From NCBI RefSeq assembly GCF_007747655.1, contig NZ_CP036274.1, forward strand, positions 6,944,001-7,008,000: DNA of 64,000 bases, given 5' to 3'. The translations under genes were made by a program, and so were the position numbers. Numbering within the stretch: position 1 is the stretch's first letter; every line of letters begins with the position of its first letter. The notes below the pieces were generated by a model that worked only from the letters and a program-made list of their open reading frames with translations, was not told the DNA's origin and ran no database searches. This document shows positions 9,776-18,343 of this stretch, one piece after another. The DNA is from Anatilimnocola aggregata. GTDB lineage: Bacteria; Planctomycetota; Planctomycetia; Pirellulales; Pirellulaceae.

Positions 9776-10369
9776 ATGGCTCGCACTGCGTCCCTCGATC
9801 GCGAAACCCGCGAAACGAAGATCCACCTCGAACTCAACCTCGACGGCACCGGCCAGGTGAAACTGAACACCGGTGTCGGTTTTTTCGATCACATGCTCGA
9901 ATTGCTGGCCCGGCACGGTTCGCTCGATCTGACCGTTGAAGCCAAAGGGGACCTGCATGTCGACGCTCACCACACCGTCGAGGACGTGGGCATTTGCCTA
10001 GGCCAGGCAATCAAGACCGCCCTTGGCGACAAGAAGGGCATTCGCCGCTACGGGCACTTCACCCTGCCGATGGAAGAAACGCTCTGCACGACCGCGATCG
10101 ATCTGTCGGGCCGATATTTCCTCGTCTTTCAAGCTCCGATGCCCAGTCCGAAGATCGGCGACTTCGATAGTGAGCTAGTCGAGGACTTCTGGCAGGCTGT
10201 CGCAGCCAACGCACTTTGCAATCTGCACGTGCTGATTCACTACGGCCGCAATACCCACCACATCAGCGAAGCCATCTTCAAGTCTGCCGCCCGCGCCTTG
10301 CGCATGGCCGTCGAGGCAGATCCGCGGCAGCCCGGAATCCCCAGTACGAAAGGTTCGCTTCTGGGGTAG
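9776..10369 (+). CDS. hisB: Imidazoleglycerol-phosphate dehydratase
   Basis: 197 residues, a monofunctional IGPD without the HisB phosphatase domain of enterobacteria. The repeated metal-binding histidine motifs are present: [13 protein letters not shown] and [10 protein letters not shown] in the first half, and [17 protein letters not shown] in the second. It dehydrates imidazoleglycerol phosphate to imidazole acetol phosphate with Mn2+. The start is supported by AAGGA about five bases upstream. It is the last gene of the hisDCB group. The sequence directly after its stop is the left arm of an inverted repeat around the next gene. Confidence 0.97.
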   Translation: MARTASLDRETRETKIHLELNLDGTGQVKLNTGVGFFDHMLELLARHGSLDLTVEAKGDLHVDAHHTVEDVGICLGQAIKTALGDKKGIRRYGHFTLPMEETLCTTAIDLSGRYFLVFQAPMPSPKIGDFDSELVEDFWQAVAANALCNLHVLIHYGRNTHHISEAIFKSAARALRMAVEADPRQPGIPSTKGSLLG

Positions 10370-10412
10370 TGCGGAATTGGGAATTGGGAGTTCGGAATGC
10401 GGAGTGAAAGGC
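10370..10412 (+). repeat. Left arm of inverted repeat bordering the S23-type gene
   Basis: Begins right after the hisB stop. It is built from short repeated words (GGAATTG, GGAATTG, then GGAGTTCGGAATGCGGAGTG). The core GAATGCGGAGTG (10395-10406) has an exact reverse complement at 10816-10827, and TTGGGAGT (10384-10391) has one at 10845-10852. The arm is partly repetitive, so chance similarity adds to the match, but the 12-base exact core and the collinear second match support a true inverted repeat. Confidence 0.65.
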
Positions 10413-10433
10413 AAGAAGGCGGAGTGATGGACG

Positions 10434-10796
10434 GTGGATACGGGGGAAAGTAAGCTCGTTGATCGGACCAAGCAGTTTGCATTGCGGGTAATCTACCTAG
10501 TGCAGAGCTTGCCTAGCAGTGCAACGAGTCGCGTGACTGGGAATCAATTACTGCGATCCGGAACGTCGGTTGGTGCTAATTACCGCAGTGCTCGTCGCGC
10601 AAGAAGCCGAGCTGAGTTTTGCGCGAAACTGGGCATTGTTGAAGAGGAACTCGACGAAAGCCTGTACTGGATTGAGTTGCTCGTAGAGAGCAAAATCATG
10701 ACTCAAAAGCGAGTCGACGATCTCATTCACGAGGGCGACGAAATCTTGCGAATGATCGTCGCCTCGATCGTCACTGTCAGGAAACGCAAAGACTAG
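10434..10796 (+). CDS. Four-helix-bundle protein of the 23S rRNA intervening-sequence (S23) family
   Basis: 120 residues. The start is GTG 10434, with GGAG nine bases upstream. The family pattern is clear: an N-terminal helix with ALRVIYLVQSLP, then QLLRSGTSVGANYRSARRARSRAEFCAKLGIVEEELDESLYWIELL, of which the GTSVGANYRSA and EELDESLYWIE parts are diagnostic, and a long C-terminal helix ending in VRKRKD. These small basic proteins were first seen inside 23S rRNA intervening sequences and also occur as free genes, often in several copies. A structural or RNA/DNA-binding role has been suggested, but the biochemical function is not settled. This copy sits between hisB and pfp, bordered on both sides by inverted repeats, which suggests it arrived as a unit. 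Confidence 0.85.
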   Translation: MDTGESKLVDRTKQFALRVIYLVQSLPSSATSRVTGNQLLRSGTSVGANYRSARRARSRAEFCAKLGIVEEELDESLYWIELLVESKIMTQKRVDDLIHEGDEILRMIVASIVTVRKRKD

Positions 10797-10800
10797 CCTT

Positions 10801-10852
10801 GCATTTCCGGCCTCACACTCCGCATTCTGAAGTCCGAATTCTCCACTCCCAA
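10801..10852 (-). repeat. Right arm of inverted repeat bordering the S23-type gene
   Basis: Starts a few bases after the S23 stop and ends exactly where the pfp coding region ends (10853). It holds CACTCCGCATTC (10816-10827) and ACTCCCAA (10845-10852), reverse complements of parts of the left arm, in the right order. Together the arms enclose about 400 bp containing only the S23-type gene. Confidence 0.65.
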
Positions 10853-12229
10853 CTATTCATCGACGTACGTTTCCAAGAATCTCGCCAGGCGATGGAAGTC
10901 GCTGCTGGTTTCAATGTACCGGACAACAGTGACGAGAGATTCGGGATCGATCAGTTTTTCGAACGGGACGTAGTGCAGTTGGAGTTGGCCGATTACCGAG
11001 ACCATCACTCCGTTCTTCTTCTCTTCGACAAGTGCCCGATAGGCACCGACACCCAGTTGGCTGCCGAGCATCACATCGAAGGCATGCGGACGGGCACAGC
11101 GAGACTCGTAACCGAGTTGCAAACCGGTGACTTTGCGACTCCGGCCGGTTTGCTTTTTAAACGCTTCGGTAACAAGCTTCGAAAACATTCGACCCAGGTT
11201 GACATGCGATATCGAGATATGATTGTGCTCATCGCGTGGAATGCCTTCCAAGTACTTTTGGGGCAGCAATTCCGCCAATCCTTCGGCCATCACAATCACG
11301 CCAAACTGCTTGTTCTCTTCTTCTCGGGCGATCATCGTCTTCACGATTCGCGCCACCACGCGATCGACATCCATGATCTCGCGAGCTTCGGACTCGCCCG
11401 TTTTTTGATTGACGACAGTCTCCTTCAATCGATAGCTGCCGATGATGTCCTCGACGCTGATCACCAGGCTCGCTTCGCCGGCGATCGCCGCACCGTAGGA
11501 CAACCAGCCAGCGCTGCGCCCCATCGTCTCCGTAAGGAAGTACGACTTCGATGCTTCTGCATCGGCGAGCAGGTTGCGAATTTCTGATGCCAGCGTTTCG
11601 ACAGCCGTGAAGTAACCAAACGTGAAGTCGATTCCCATGTAGTCATTGTCGATGGTCTTAGGCAAATGCACCACGGGAATTCGCTTGGCACTGGCCGGCA
11701 GGCGATCCTGATACATTTTGAATTTGTTCGCCGTTTTCAGCGTGTCGTCGCCACCAATTGAAATCAGCGCGTCAACACCTAATGAACAGAGCCCGTCGTA
11801 AACACGGCGGAGCGGAGCGCTCAACTGCGGATCCTCAAGATGCGCGGGAGCTGAAATCAGTTTGCCGGGATTGGCCCGTGCGGTGCCAATCAGGATGCCC
11901 TGCGAATTCCTACTCCGCTTGAGCATTTGGGGTGTCAGCAGTTTGTAGTGCTTGTCGGCTTCAAGAGGCTTCTCAGGAGTGTATTCAACAAGTCCCGAAT
12001 AACCGTACATAATGCCGTAAACTTCGATTCCCGCTCGCATAAACGAGTTAGCTGCGGTCGAGATCACTGCATTCGCAGCTGGTGCGGGACCGCCGGCAAA
12101 AAGAATCGCCACACGCTTAAAGGTTGTTTCGCGGCGCGTTGGCGCGGATAAAGAACCTTGGGGAGAGTTTTTGTCGGTCATGAGTGCACTTGCTTCCGTA
12201 TCCGCCGCCTGTGGAATCGCCTGCTGCAT
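10853..12229 (-). CDS. pfp: Pyrophosphate-dependent 6-phosphofructokinase
   Basis: 458 residues. It phosphorylates fructose 6-phosphate, and PPi rather than ATP use is indicated by GGDDTL (the second Asp is typical of PPi enzymes) and by PKTIDND with its Lys. Other PFK signatures are the glycine-rich phosphate loop ILFAGGPAPAANAV, ETMGRSAGW, VIMAEG, and LGYESRCARPHAFD near the fructose phosphate site. PPi enzymes work reversibly, so it can serve glycolysis or gluconeogenesis in the cytoplasm. The ATG at 12229 has GAGG eight bases upstream; an ATG at 12181 is the alternative. The gene is single and convergent with the S23 gene. Confidence 0.93.
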   Translation of the reverse strand: MQQAIPQAADTEASALMTDKNSPQGSLSAPTRRETTFKRVAILFAGGPAPAANAVISTAANSFMRAGIEVYGIMYGYSGLVEYTPEKPLEADKHYKLLTPQMLKRSRNSQGILIGTARANPGKLISAPAHLEDPQLSAPLRRVYDGLCSLGVDALISIGGDDTLKTANKFKMYQDRLPASAKRIPVVHLPKTIDNDYMGIDFTFGYFTAVETLASEIRNLLADAEASKSYFLTETMGRSAGWLSYGAAIAGEASLVISVEDIIGSYRLKETVVNQKTGESEAREIMDVDRVVARIVKTMIAREEENKQFGVIVMAEGLAELLPQKYLEGIPRDEHNHISISHVNLGRMFSKLVTEAFKKQTGRSRKVTGLQLGYESRCARPHAFDVMLGSQLGVGAYRALVEEKKNGVMVSVIGQLQLHYVPFEKLIDPESLVTVVRYIETSSDFHRLARFLETYVDE

Positions 12230-12435
12230 TGCCGCAGCCTCAACTAGCGATTTTAGGACCCCCAGCGATTTTGGCCAAGGCGTTCACCGGCAACAGTCTG
12301 GGTTGTGATCGTGTTTTGCCCGCAACCTAGCCTATAGTTTCGCTATGCCGGCTCATTCTCCATAAATCCCAAGCTACAGGAACATTCAGTTGCCTTGTTG
12401 AAAGGCCGGGGAACGCGCTAAGTTATTCGAATAAG

Positions 12436-12478
12436 CACGAAAAAGGCCCCGGCGTGATTCAAGGATCAAACCGGGGCC
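12436..12478 (-). terminator. Intrinsic terminator for the tail-specific protease gene
   Basis: Read on the minus strand, GGCCCCGG (12478-12471) pairs perfectly with CCGGGGCC (12452-12445) around an 18-base loop, and is followed at once by TTTTT (12444-12440). It lies 37 bases past the stop of the minus-strand protease gene. GC-rich stem plus T tract is the classic Rho-independent form, and the T tract fits only this direction. Confidence 0.88.
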
Positions 12479-12514
12479 AGATCAGAACTTTTGGCAAGTT
12501 GCTCAAAGCCAAGC

Positions 12515-14623
12515 CTACTGACGGGCAGCAACCTTGTCCTTGCCGAGGGACCGCAGGTAATCGAGAGTAATACCAATGCACTCGTTGAAGTAAAAGTCTT
12601 TGTCGACAACCTGGTCACTGCTGTTGGCCTGTTGTTCGAACGTTTTTTCCTCTTCCTTCTCCGAATCGAGTTCCGCCCGTCGGGCCAGGAACTTGGCTTC
12701 ATTCAGCGGAATTTCCTTTTTGGTCTTCTGATCGACGTACTTGTCGATGTTTCGCAACAGCTTCTTAAAATCTTCCGAATTCTCGCGGCGGGCGGCCGAG
12801 GCTTCTTTCAGCCGGTTGATCAGGGCCGGGGTTACCTGGTCGTAGCTACCGAACTTCGAAGTGGGGATCTTGTCAAAAGCCATCGCATGATCGAGGTCAC
12901 CTTCGCTGACGTCCATGTGATCGGTGATCGATGGAAGCATCACATCGGCGAGCACGCCGCGGCGCTGTGTGCTTTCGCCATTGGGGCGATAAAACTGCTG
13001 CATGGTGAGCTTGAGAGCACCCATATTCGGAGGATTGCCAACCGGAAACATCTCTTCGCCGAGGTCAAGCAGGCTTTGCACGGTTCCCTTACCGTGAGTT
13101 GTGCTATCGCCAATGATCAGACCGCGGTGATAATCTTGAATGGCGCCGGCGAGAATCTCACTGGCACTCGCGCTAAACTTGCTCGTGAGGACCACCAGTG
13201 GGCCCTTCCACGACATACCTGGTTCCTGATCGTCGTATTGTTGGACGCGACCGTTCGGATCTTTCACTTGGACCACTGGACCAACGTCGATGAACAGACC
13301 CGTCAGGTTGATCGCTTCGGTCAAGCTGCCGCCGCCATTGCGACGGAGGTCTAGCATCACCACATCGACACCCTTGGCAGTGAAATCGTCGAGCAGTTTC
13401 TTGACGTCACGGGTGGAACTCTTGAAGTCGTTCGGGTTGGCCCGAGCACCTTCCATGTCCATGTAGAAGCTGGGGAGATCAATGACGCCCACCTTGAACG
13501 GCGAACCGTCTTGTTTCTTTCCTTCTTCAAAGATCACGCCGCGGGCTTCGCTGTCTTTCAGTTCAATCTTGGCCCGGACGATTTTTACGATCTTCATCTC
13601 GCCGCCGCCCGAAGGAACAACGCCGAGACGAACGACCGTGCCCGCTTTGCCGCGAATCTTGTCGACAACGTCATTCAGGCGCATGTCGACAACATCGACC
13701 ATTTCACCCGTTTCGCCTTGTCCTACACTGACGATCTTGTCCTCTACCTTCAGCAGGCCGGACTTTTCCGCAGCACCACCGGGAATCAGCTTGTTGAGTA
13801 CCGTGGCACCGTCAATTTCTTGGAGTTGTGCACCGATGCCGTCGAGATTCAGACCCATCTGAATGCGGAAATTGTCGAGCGTGTTTTTCGACATGAAGGT
13901 CGTGTGCGGATCGTAAGACGTGGTGATGCTGGTCAGATACATTTCCAGCAAGTCTTCGCTATCGATCTGGTGCATGCGGCGGGCGAAACTGGCGTATCGG
14001 CGCTTCAGCCGCGCCTTGGGATCTTCTCCCTTCAGCGAAGTGTCTCCCTTGAGTACGAGCAGGTCGTACTTCAGCCGCTTGCGCCAGCGATCCTTCGCTT
14101 CGGCGGGCGTTTTGGCATAAGTCAGTTTGGCTGGATCGGTTACCAGTGTTTCGTCGACCGAAAAATCGAAATCTTCTGTCAACAATTCGTTGACCAGGGC
14201 GACCTTTTCGTCGATTCGCTTCAGCAGTGTGTTGTAAACAGTGTAGGCAAAGGAGACGTCGTTCGAACGGAGCATATCGTCCAGTTCGTTCCTACGCTTG
14301 TTGAATTCATCGATGTCGGACTGGTAAAAATACAACTTCATTCCGTCGAGCTTTTTCAGGAATTGCTCCAGCCCGCGTTGGGAAATCTCGTCATCGAGGT
14401 CGTGCTTCGAAAGGTGCTTCCGCCCTACGAGGCTCATCACAGCTCTGGTAACCTGACGGTCTGCAGGCCGGGGAGCGTTCAGAACGGCATCAGCGCCGCA
14501 GGCTGCGGAACTGAACATCGTCAAACTAACCAGGGCAGCACTCAACAGGCCCGTCAGGCCGGTTCGATGTATCCATCCTGATGCTACAGTCGCAGACATC
14601 GCATTTGCGGAAAGCGGTCGCAT
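12515..14623 (-). CDS. prc: Tail-specific (C-terminal processing) protease Prc, family S41
   Basis: 702 residues, the long Prc/Tsp form. A membrane-spanning signal lies near residues 16-44. The N-terminal helical domain carries SLVGRKHLSKHDLDDEIS and LDGMKLYFYQSDI. A PDZ domain (about 255-335) begins GIGAQLQEIDG and serves substrate C-terminus recognition. The S41 catalytic domain follows with the Ser in FSASASEILAGAIQDY and the Lys in THGKGTVQ; the C-terminal domain is Lys/Glu-rich. It degrades periplasmic proteins from unstructured C-termini. Start 14623 is used; ATG 14599 is a close alternative. The gene stands alone with its own terminator and is divergent from sua5. A shorter S41 paralogue lies at 51461-52873. 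Confidence 0.92.
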   Translation of the reverse strand: MRPLSANAMSATVASGWIHRTGLTGLLSAALVSLTMFSSAACGADAVLNAPRPADRQVTRAVMSLVGRKHLSKHDLDDEISQRGLEQFLKKLDGMKLYFYQSDIDEFNKRRNELDDMLRSNDVSFAYTVYNTLLKRIDEKVALVNELLTEDFDFSVDETLVTDPAKLTYAKTPAEAKDRWRKRLKYDLLVLKGDTSLKGEDPKARLKRRYASFARRMHQIDSEDLLEMYLTSITTSYDPHTTFMSKNTLDNFRIQMGLNLDGIGAQLQEIDGATVLNKLIPGGAAEKSGLLKVEDKIVSVGQGETGEMVDVVDMRLNDVVDKIRGKAGTVVRLGVVPSGGGEMKIVKIVRAKIELKDSEARGVIFEEGKKQDGSPFKVGVIDLPSFYMDMEGARANPNDFKSSTRDVKKLLDDFTAKGVDVVMLDLRRNGGGSLTEAINLTGLFIDVGPVVQVKDPNGRVQQYDDQEPGMSWKGPLVVLTSKFSASASEILAGAIQDYHRGLIIGDSTTHGKGTVQSLLDLGEEMFPVGNPPNMGALKLTMQQFYRPNGESTQRRGVLADVMLPSITDHMDVSEGDLDHAMAFDKIPTSKFGSYDQVTPALINRLKEASAARRENSEDFKKLLRNIDKYVDQKTKKEIPLNEAKFLARRAELDSEKEEEKTFEQQANSSDQVVDKDFYFNECIGITLDYLRSLGKDKVAARQ

Positions 14624-14813
14624 TCGAAAATCCTCGCCTCAGACCCGTTCTTGACTCACCGAACTCGTTTGGCGACTTGTGAGATAAAGCGGGTCAGGTA
14701 AACCAGATAAAAAAGAAGGTCGCTTGCGCGAATTCTATCGCACTCGCCACCTCGGGACAACACGAATCGTGCGAAACCTAACAGCCATCGTTACTTGGAG
14801 TTGACAAGACCTC

Positions 14814-15821
14814 GTGGAATTACCTTCGCCCGCTACCACAATTGCCGATTCTTTGCGCCCTCAGATTGAGCAAGCTGCTGCCTTCCTCCGGGCCGGTAAG
14901 CTCGTTGCGTTTCCGACTGAGACTGTTTACGGCTTGGGAGCGAATGCTGAAAATGATGCGGCCGTTCGACTGATTTTCACCGCCAAAGGGCGCCCAGCCG
15001 ATCACCCAGTTATTGTCCATCTGGCCCATGCCCAGCAGATTGAAGATTGGGCAGTCGACATCCCCGCGACGGCTTGGCAATTGGCAGCCGCATTCTGGCC
15101 GGGACCGCTGACGCTCATCTTATCCAGGAGTCCGCGAGTTCTCGATGTCGTGACTGGTGGACAAAATACCGTTGGCCTACGTGTTCCCAGCCATCCGGTT
15201 GCCCATGAATTGCTGAAACTGTTCGGGGGCGGTATCGCAGCCCCTTCAGCCAACCGATTCGGTCGCCTTAGTCCCACCCTGGCCGCTCACGTACGACAAG
15301 AATTGGGCGATTCGGTCGAGTTGATCCTCGACGGGGGAGCGTCGGAAGTGGGGCTGGAATCGACCATTGTCGATCTGACTGGTCCTGAACCGGTATTGCT
15401 TCGGCCTGGTGCAATCACCGCCGAGCAAATCGCGGCTGTGCTGAATCAGCCGCTCGGTGATGCCGCAGCGAACGAAACGCGAACATCCGGTCGGTTGCAA
15501 AGCCATTACGCGCCGCGGGCAAAAGTGATCGTGGTCGAACCGCTAGCATTACCGGCCACCATCCGTGCTGCTGAGGCAGCGAAAGAGCGAGTAGCTGTCG
15601 TCTGCGACGAAGCGTATGTCCGCCCTGCCAACCTCAACCGGGCTCACTGGTTCAAATTGCCGGCGGATCCAGTTACCCGAGCGCAGCGACTATACATCGC
15701 CCTCCGTGCTGCCGACGATGCTGGCTACCCAACACTGATCGTCGTTCACGAACGCGATGCCGAAAATCGGGACGCTGCCATCTGGGATCGCTTGCAAAAA
15801 GCGGCTGCTCCACGCACTTGA
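14814..15821 (+). CDS. tsaC: L-threonylcarbamoyladenylate synthase (Sua5 type)
   Basis: 335 residues from a GTG at 14814. The YrdC-type domain shows FPTETVYGLGANA, KGRPADHPVIVH, the FWPGPLTLIL segment, VGLRVPSHP and APSANRFGRLSPT. After TSGRLQSHYAPRAKV comes the extra C-terminal Sua5 domain, so this is the long Sua5 form rather than short TsaC. It makes threonylcarbamoyl-AMP from threonine, bicarbonate and ATP, the donor for t6A37 in ANN-decoding tRNAs. Its pathway partner tsaD is at 52870-53919. TsaB and TsaE were not seen here. The GGAG upstream is about 13 bases away, longer than ideal. Confidence 0.93.
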   Translation: MELPSPATTIADSLRPQIEQAAAFLRAGKLVAFPTETVYGLGANAENDAAVRLIFTAKGRPADHPVIVHLAHAQQIEDWAVDIPATAWQLAAAFWPGPLTLILSRSPRVLDVVTGGQNTVGLRVPSHPVAHELLKLFGGGIAAPSANRFGRLSPTLAAHVRQELGDSVELILDGGASEVGLESTIVDLTGPEPVLLRPGAITAEQIAAVLNQPLGDAAANETRTSGRLQSHYAPRAKVIVVEPLALPATIRAAEAAKERVAVVCDEAYVRPANLNRAHWFKLPADPVTRAQRLYIALRAADDAGYPTLIVVHERDAENRDAAIWDRLQKAAAPRT

Positions 15822-15865
15822 TCCGAGGCACTCGGCGGTGACGGTGAATTTGCTACGATAAAACC

Positions 15866-18235
15866 ATGGATGGACAAAACAATCTGCCTCTCACGGACCT
15901 GTTTGCCTCGCTGACGGAAGCTCAGCGAACGGCAGTCGCGCACATCGATGGCCCCATGCTCACGCTCGCGGGACCGGGAAGCGGTAAAACCCGTGTCGTG
16001 ACGCACCGCGTCGCCAACTTGGTTCGGCAGGGAATTCAGGCCCGCAATATCCTGGCACTTACCTTCACCAATAAAGCAGCCGACGAAATGCGGCAGCGAT
16101 TGGCAGCGCTGGCTCCAGGTCAGCCGGTATGGATGGGGACTTTTCACCGCTTTTGTGTCCGCACGCTGCGGATTCATGCCCCGCTTGTGGGACTTAGCGA
16201 GAACTTCTCGATCTACGACATGGATGACAGCCGGAAACTGCTCAAACTCGTGCTGGCCGAAGAACGACTCGAATCGACCCACGCGTCGCCCGATTCCATC
16301 GCCCACGCAATTAGTGCAGCCAAGAACAACCTGGTCACGCCCGACAAATATCGCGAAACCGCCCTCTATGGCAGTACGTTGGGAAGTCTCGTCGAACGCG
16401 CTTATCCGGCCTATCAGCGGGCGCTGTTGCGGGCGAACGCCGTCGACTTCGACGACCTCCTGCAGCACGTGGCAGTCCTGCTGCGCGAGAACCCCGATGT
16501 GCGGAAACAGCAAGACGCCAAATACAAATACATTCTGGTCGACGAGTATCAGGATACGAATCTTGCGCAGTACGCGATCATCCGCGCCCTGTCGATCGAC
16601 TATCCCAACTTGAGTGTGACCGGCGATCCCGATCAGTCGATTTATGGCTGGCGCGGGGCGAATGTGCGGAATATCCTCGAGTTTGAGAAGGACTTTCCGA
16701 ACGTCAAAGTGGTGCGGCTCGAGCAGAACTATCGGAGTACGCAATCGATCCTGCGCGTGGCCGATGTGCTGATCGCACACAACAAGCGGCGGAAGAAAAA
16801 GCGGCTCTGGACCGAAAACCCCGAAGGGGAGGCCGTGCGATTGGTCTGTTATCCGACGCACACGGATGAAGCCGAACAAATTGCAAGTCAGATTGCGACC
16901 GCAGTGCGCCAGGGAAAATATCGGCCGCGGGATTTCGCGATCTTCTTCCGGACGAATGCGCTCTCGCGGCAGTTCGAACATGCCCTGCGCGAGCAAGTGC
17001 TCCCCTATCAGATCGTCAACGGACTTGAGTTCTATCAGCGAATGGAAATCAAGGACGTCATGGCCTACCTGCACCTGCTGAACAACCAACGCGACAACGT
17101 CGCGCTGCGCCGCGTCATCAATACACCCACCCGCGGCATTGGCAAAAGTACAATCACCAAACTGCAGGAGTACGCGTCTCATCGCGGGCTATCGATGCTC
17201 GATGCGGCGCGGCAAGCGGGGCTGATTGAAGGCCTGCCGAAAAAATCGGCCGTCGCCGTGGCAAAGTTCGTCGCCCTGATCGACAAGTTGAGCGAATCGC
17301 TCACTGCTGAGGTTGAGCAAATCGTCGGCATGGTGCTGAGCGAATCGGGCTATCGCGAAGTGCTGCAGAACTCCGAGAGCGAAGAAGATCAGGAACGGCT
17401 GGCCAACCTGGAAGAATTGCTGACTGCGGCCCGGCAATTCGACATGCATAATCCCCAAGGTGGCAAGCTCGAACATTTTCTCGAAGAGACCTCACTGGTC
17501 AGCGATACCGATGCCTGGAGTTCCGACACCGATCGTGTTTCGCTAATGACGATGCATGCGGCGAAGGGGCTGGAGTTTCCAGTCGTTTATATCGTGGCCT
17601 GCGAACAAGGTTTGTTGCCGCACGAACGAAGCCGCCACGACGAAGAAAAGCTGGAAGAAGAACGCCGCCTGCTATTCGTCGGCCTGACACGGGCGAGGCA
17701 GGAACTGCAACTCAGTTATGCACAGTACCGGATGTTCCGCGGCATTAACGCGCCGACCATTCCCAGTCACTTCTTGCAAGAATTGCCTCGCGACGAGATG
17801 CGGCTGCAAGAACCGAAAACCGGGCCACGCCGGCTCATCGATTTTGACTCCCAGCTGCCGGCGGACGATGACCATTTGGACGAAGGTCCTATCGAGCACG
17901 CAGCAGCTACCGAGCAGGATATTTCGTTTGAGCCCGAAGAGTTTTCTCAAATCGAACCGAGCGAGGCGCGCAAGAAACCGCAACTCGACAAGCGTTTTTC
18001 CCTGATGAGTGGAGCCGACCTGCTAACGCGACAGGCCGATACTGGCCCCCGTTTTCCGCCGAATGTCTTCAAGCACGGAATGAACGTATTGCATCCCGAA
18101 CATGGCCTGGGAACGATCATCGCGCTGGGGGGCGAAGGCCCAAAACGGACTGCCACGGTGCAATTCGCCAGCGATAACCGCGAACGTCGGTTTTTCCTGA
18201 TTCACGCGAAGCTGGAACCGGTCGAAATGGAATAG
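15866..18235 (+). CDS. pcrA: UvrD/PcrA-type superfamily 1 DNA helicase
   Basis: 789 residues. Helicase motifs are in order: LTEAQRTAVAHIDGP (Q-motif region), Walker A AGPGSGKTRV, FTNKAADEMRQR, GTFHRFCVRTLR, Walker B VDEYQDTN, GDPDQSIYGWRGA, VRLEQNYRST, then LMTMHAAKGLEFPVVY and EERRLLFVGLTRA. The C-terminal linker is acidic, followed by a small domain (NVFKHGMNVLHPEHGLGTI) of the PcrA type that binds RNA polymerase. It unwinds DNA 3' to 5' in repair and in clearing transcription or replication blocks. It follows sua5 by 44 bp on the same strand, so the two may be co-transcribed. UvrD and PcrA names are not separable by sequence alone here. Confidence 0.93.
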   Translation: MDGQNNLPLTDLFASLTEAQRTAVAHIDGPMLTLAGPGSGKTRVVTHRVANLVRQGIQARNILALTFTNKAADEMRQRLAALAPGQPVWMGTFHRFCVRTLRIHAPLVGLSENFSIYDMDDSRKLLKLVLAEERLESTHASPDSIAHAISAAKNNLVTPDKYRETALYGSTLGSLVERAYPAYQRALLRANAVDFDDLLQHVAVLLRENPDVRKQQDAKYKYILVDEYQDTNLAQYAIIRALSIDYPNLSVTGDPDQSIYGWRGANVRNILEFEKDFPNVKVVRLEQNYRSTQSILRVADVLIAHNKRRKKKRLWTENPEGEAVRLVCYPTHTDEAEQIASQIATAVRQGKYRPRDFAIFFRTNALSRQFEHALREQVLPYQIVNGLEFYQRMEIKDVMAYLHLLNNQRDNVALRRVINTPTRGIGKSTITKLQEYASHRGLSMLDAARQAGLIEGLPKKSAVAVAKFVALIDKLSESLTAEVEQIVGMVLSESGYREVLQNSESEEDQERLANLEELLTAARQFDMHNPQGGKLEHFLEETSLVSDTDAWSSDTDRVSLMTMHAAKGLEFPVVYIVACEQGLLPHERSRHDEEKLEEERRLLFVGLTRARQELQLSYAQYRMFRGINAPTIPSHFLQELPRDEMRLQEPKTGPRRLIDFDSQLPADDDHLDEGPIEHAAATEQDISFEPEEFSQIEPSEARKKPQLDKRFSLMSGADLLTRQADTGPRFPPNVFKHGMNVLHPEHGLGTIIALGGEGPKRTATVQFASDNRERRFFLIHAKLEPVEME

Positions 18236-18343
18236 TAATCCACAGCCGGCGCTCTGGAATTTCGCGCACCGGCGTGCGACGATTGAATGATGACCGTCCG
18301 CTTCCCAACCTTCAAGAATTCCTCCCACCCGATTGGTCTTGAT

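Noticed and set aside
10799-11587. Plus-strand frame of 262 codons opposite pfp
   Set aside because: Shadow of the phosphofructokinase gene, and it begins inside the inverted-repeat arm.
15746-17182. Long minus-strand frame of 478 codons opposite pcrA
   Set aside because: Overlaps helicase motifs on the plus strand and has no family features.
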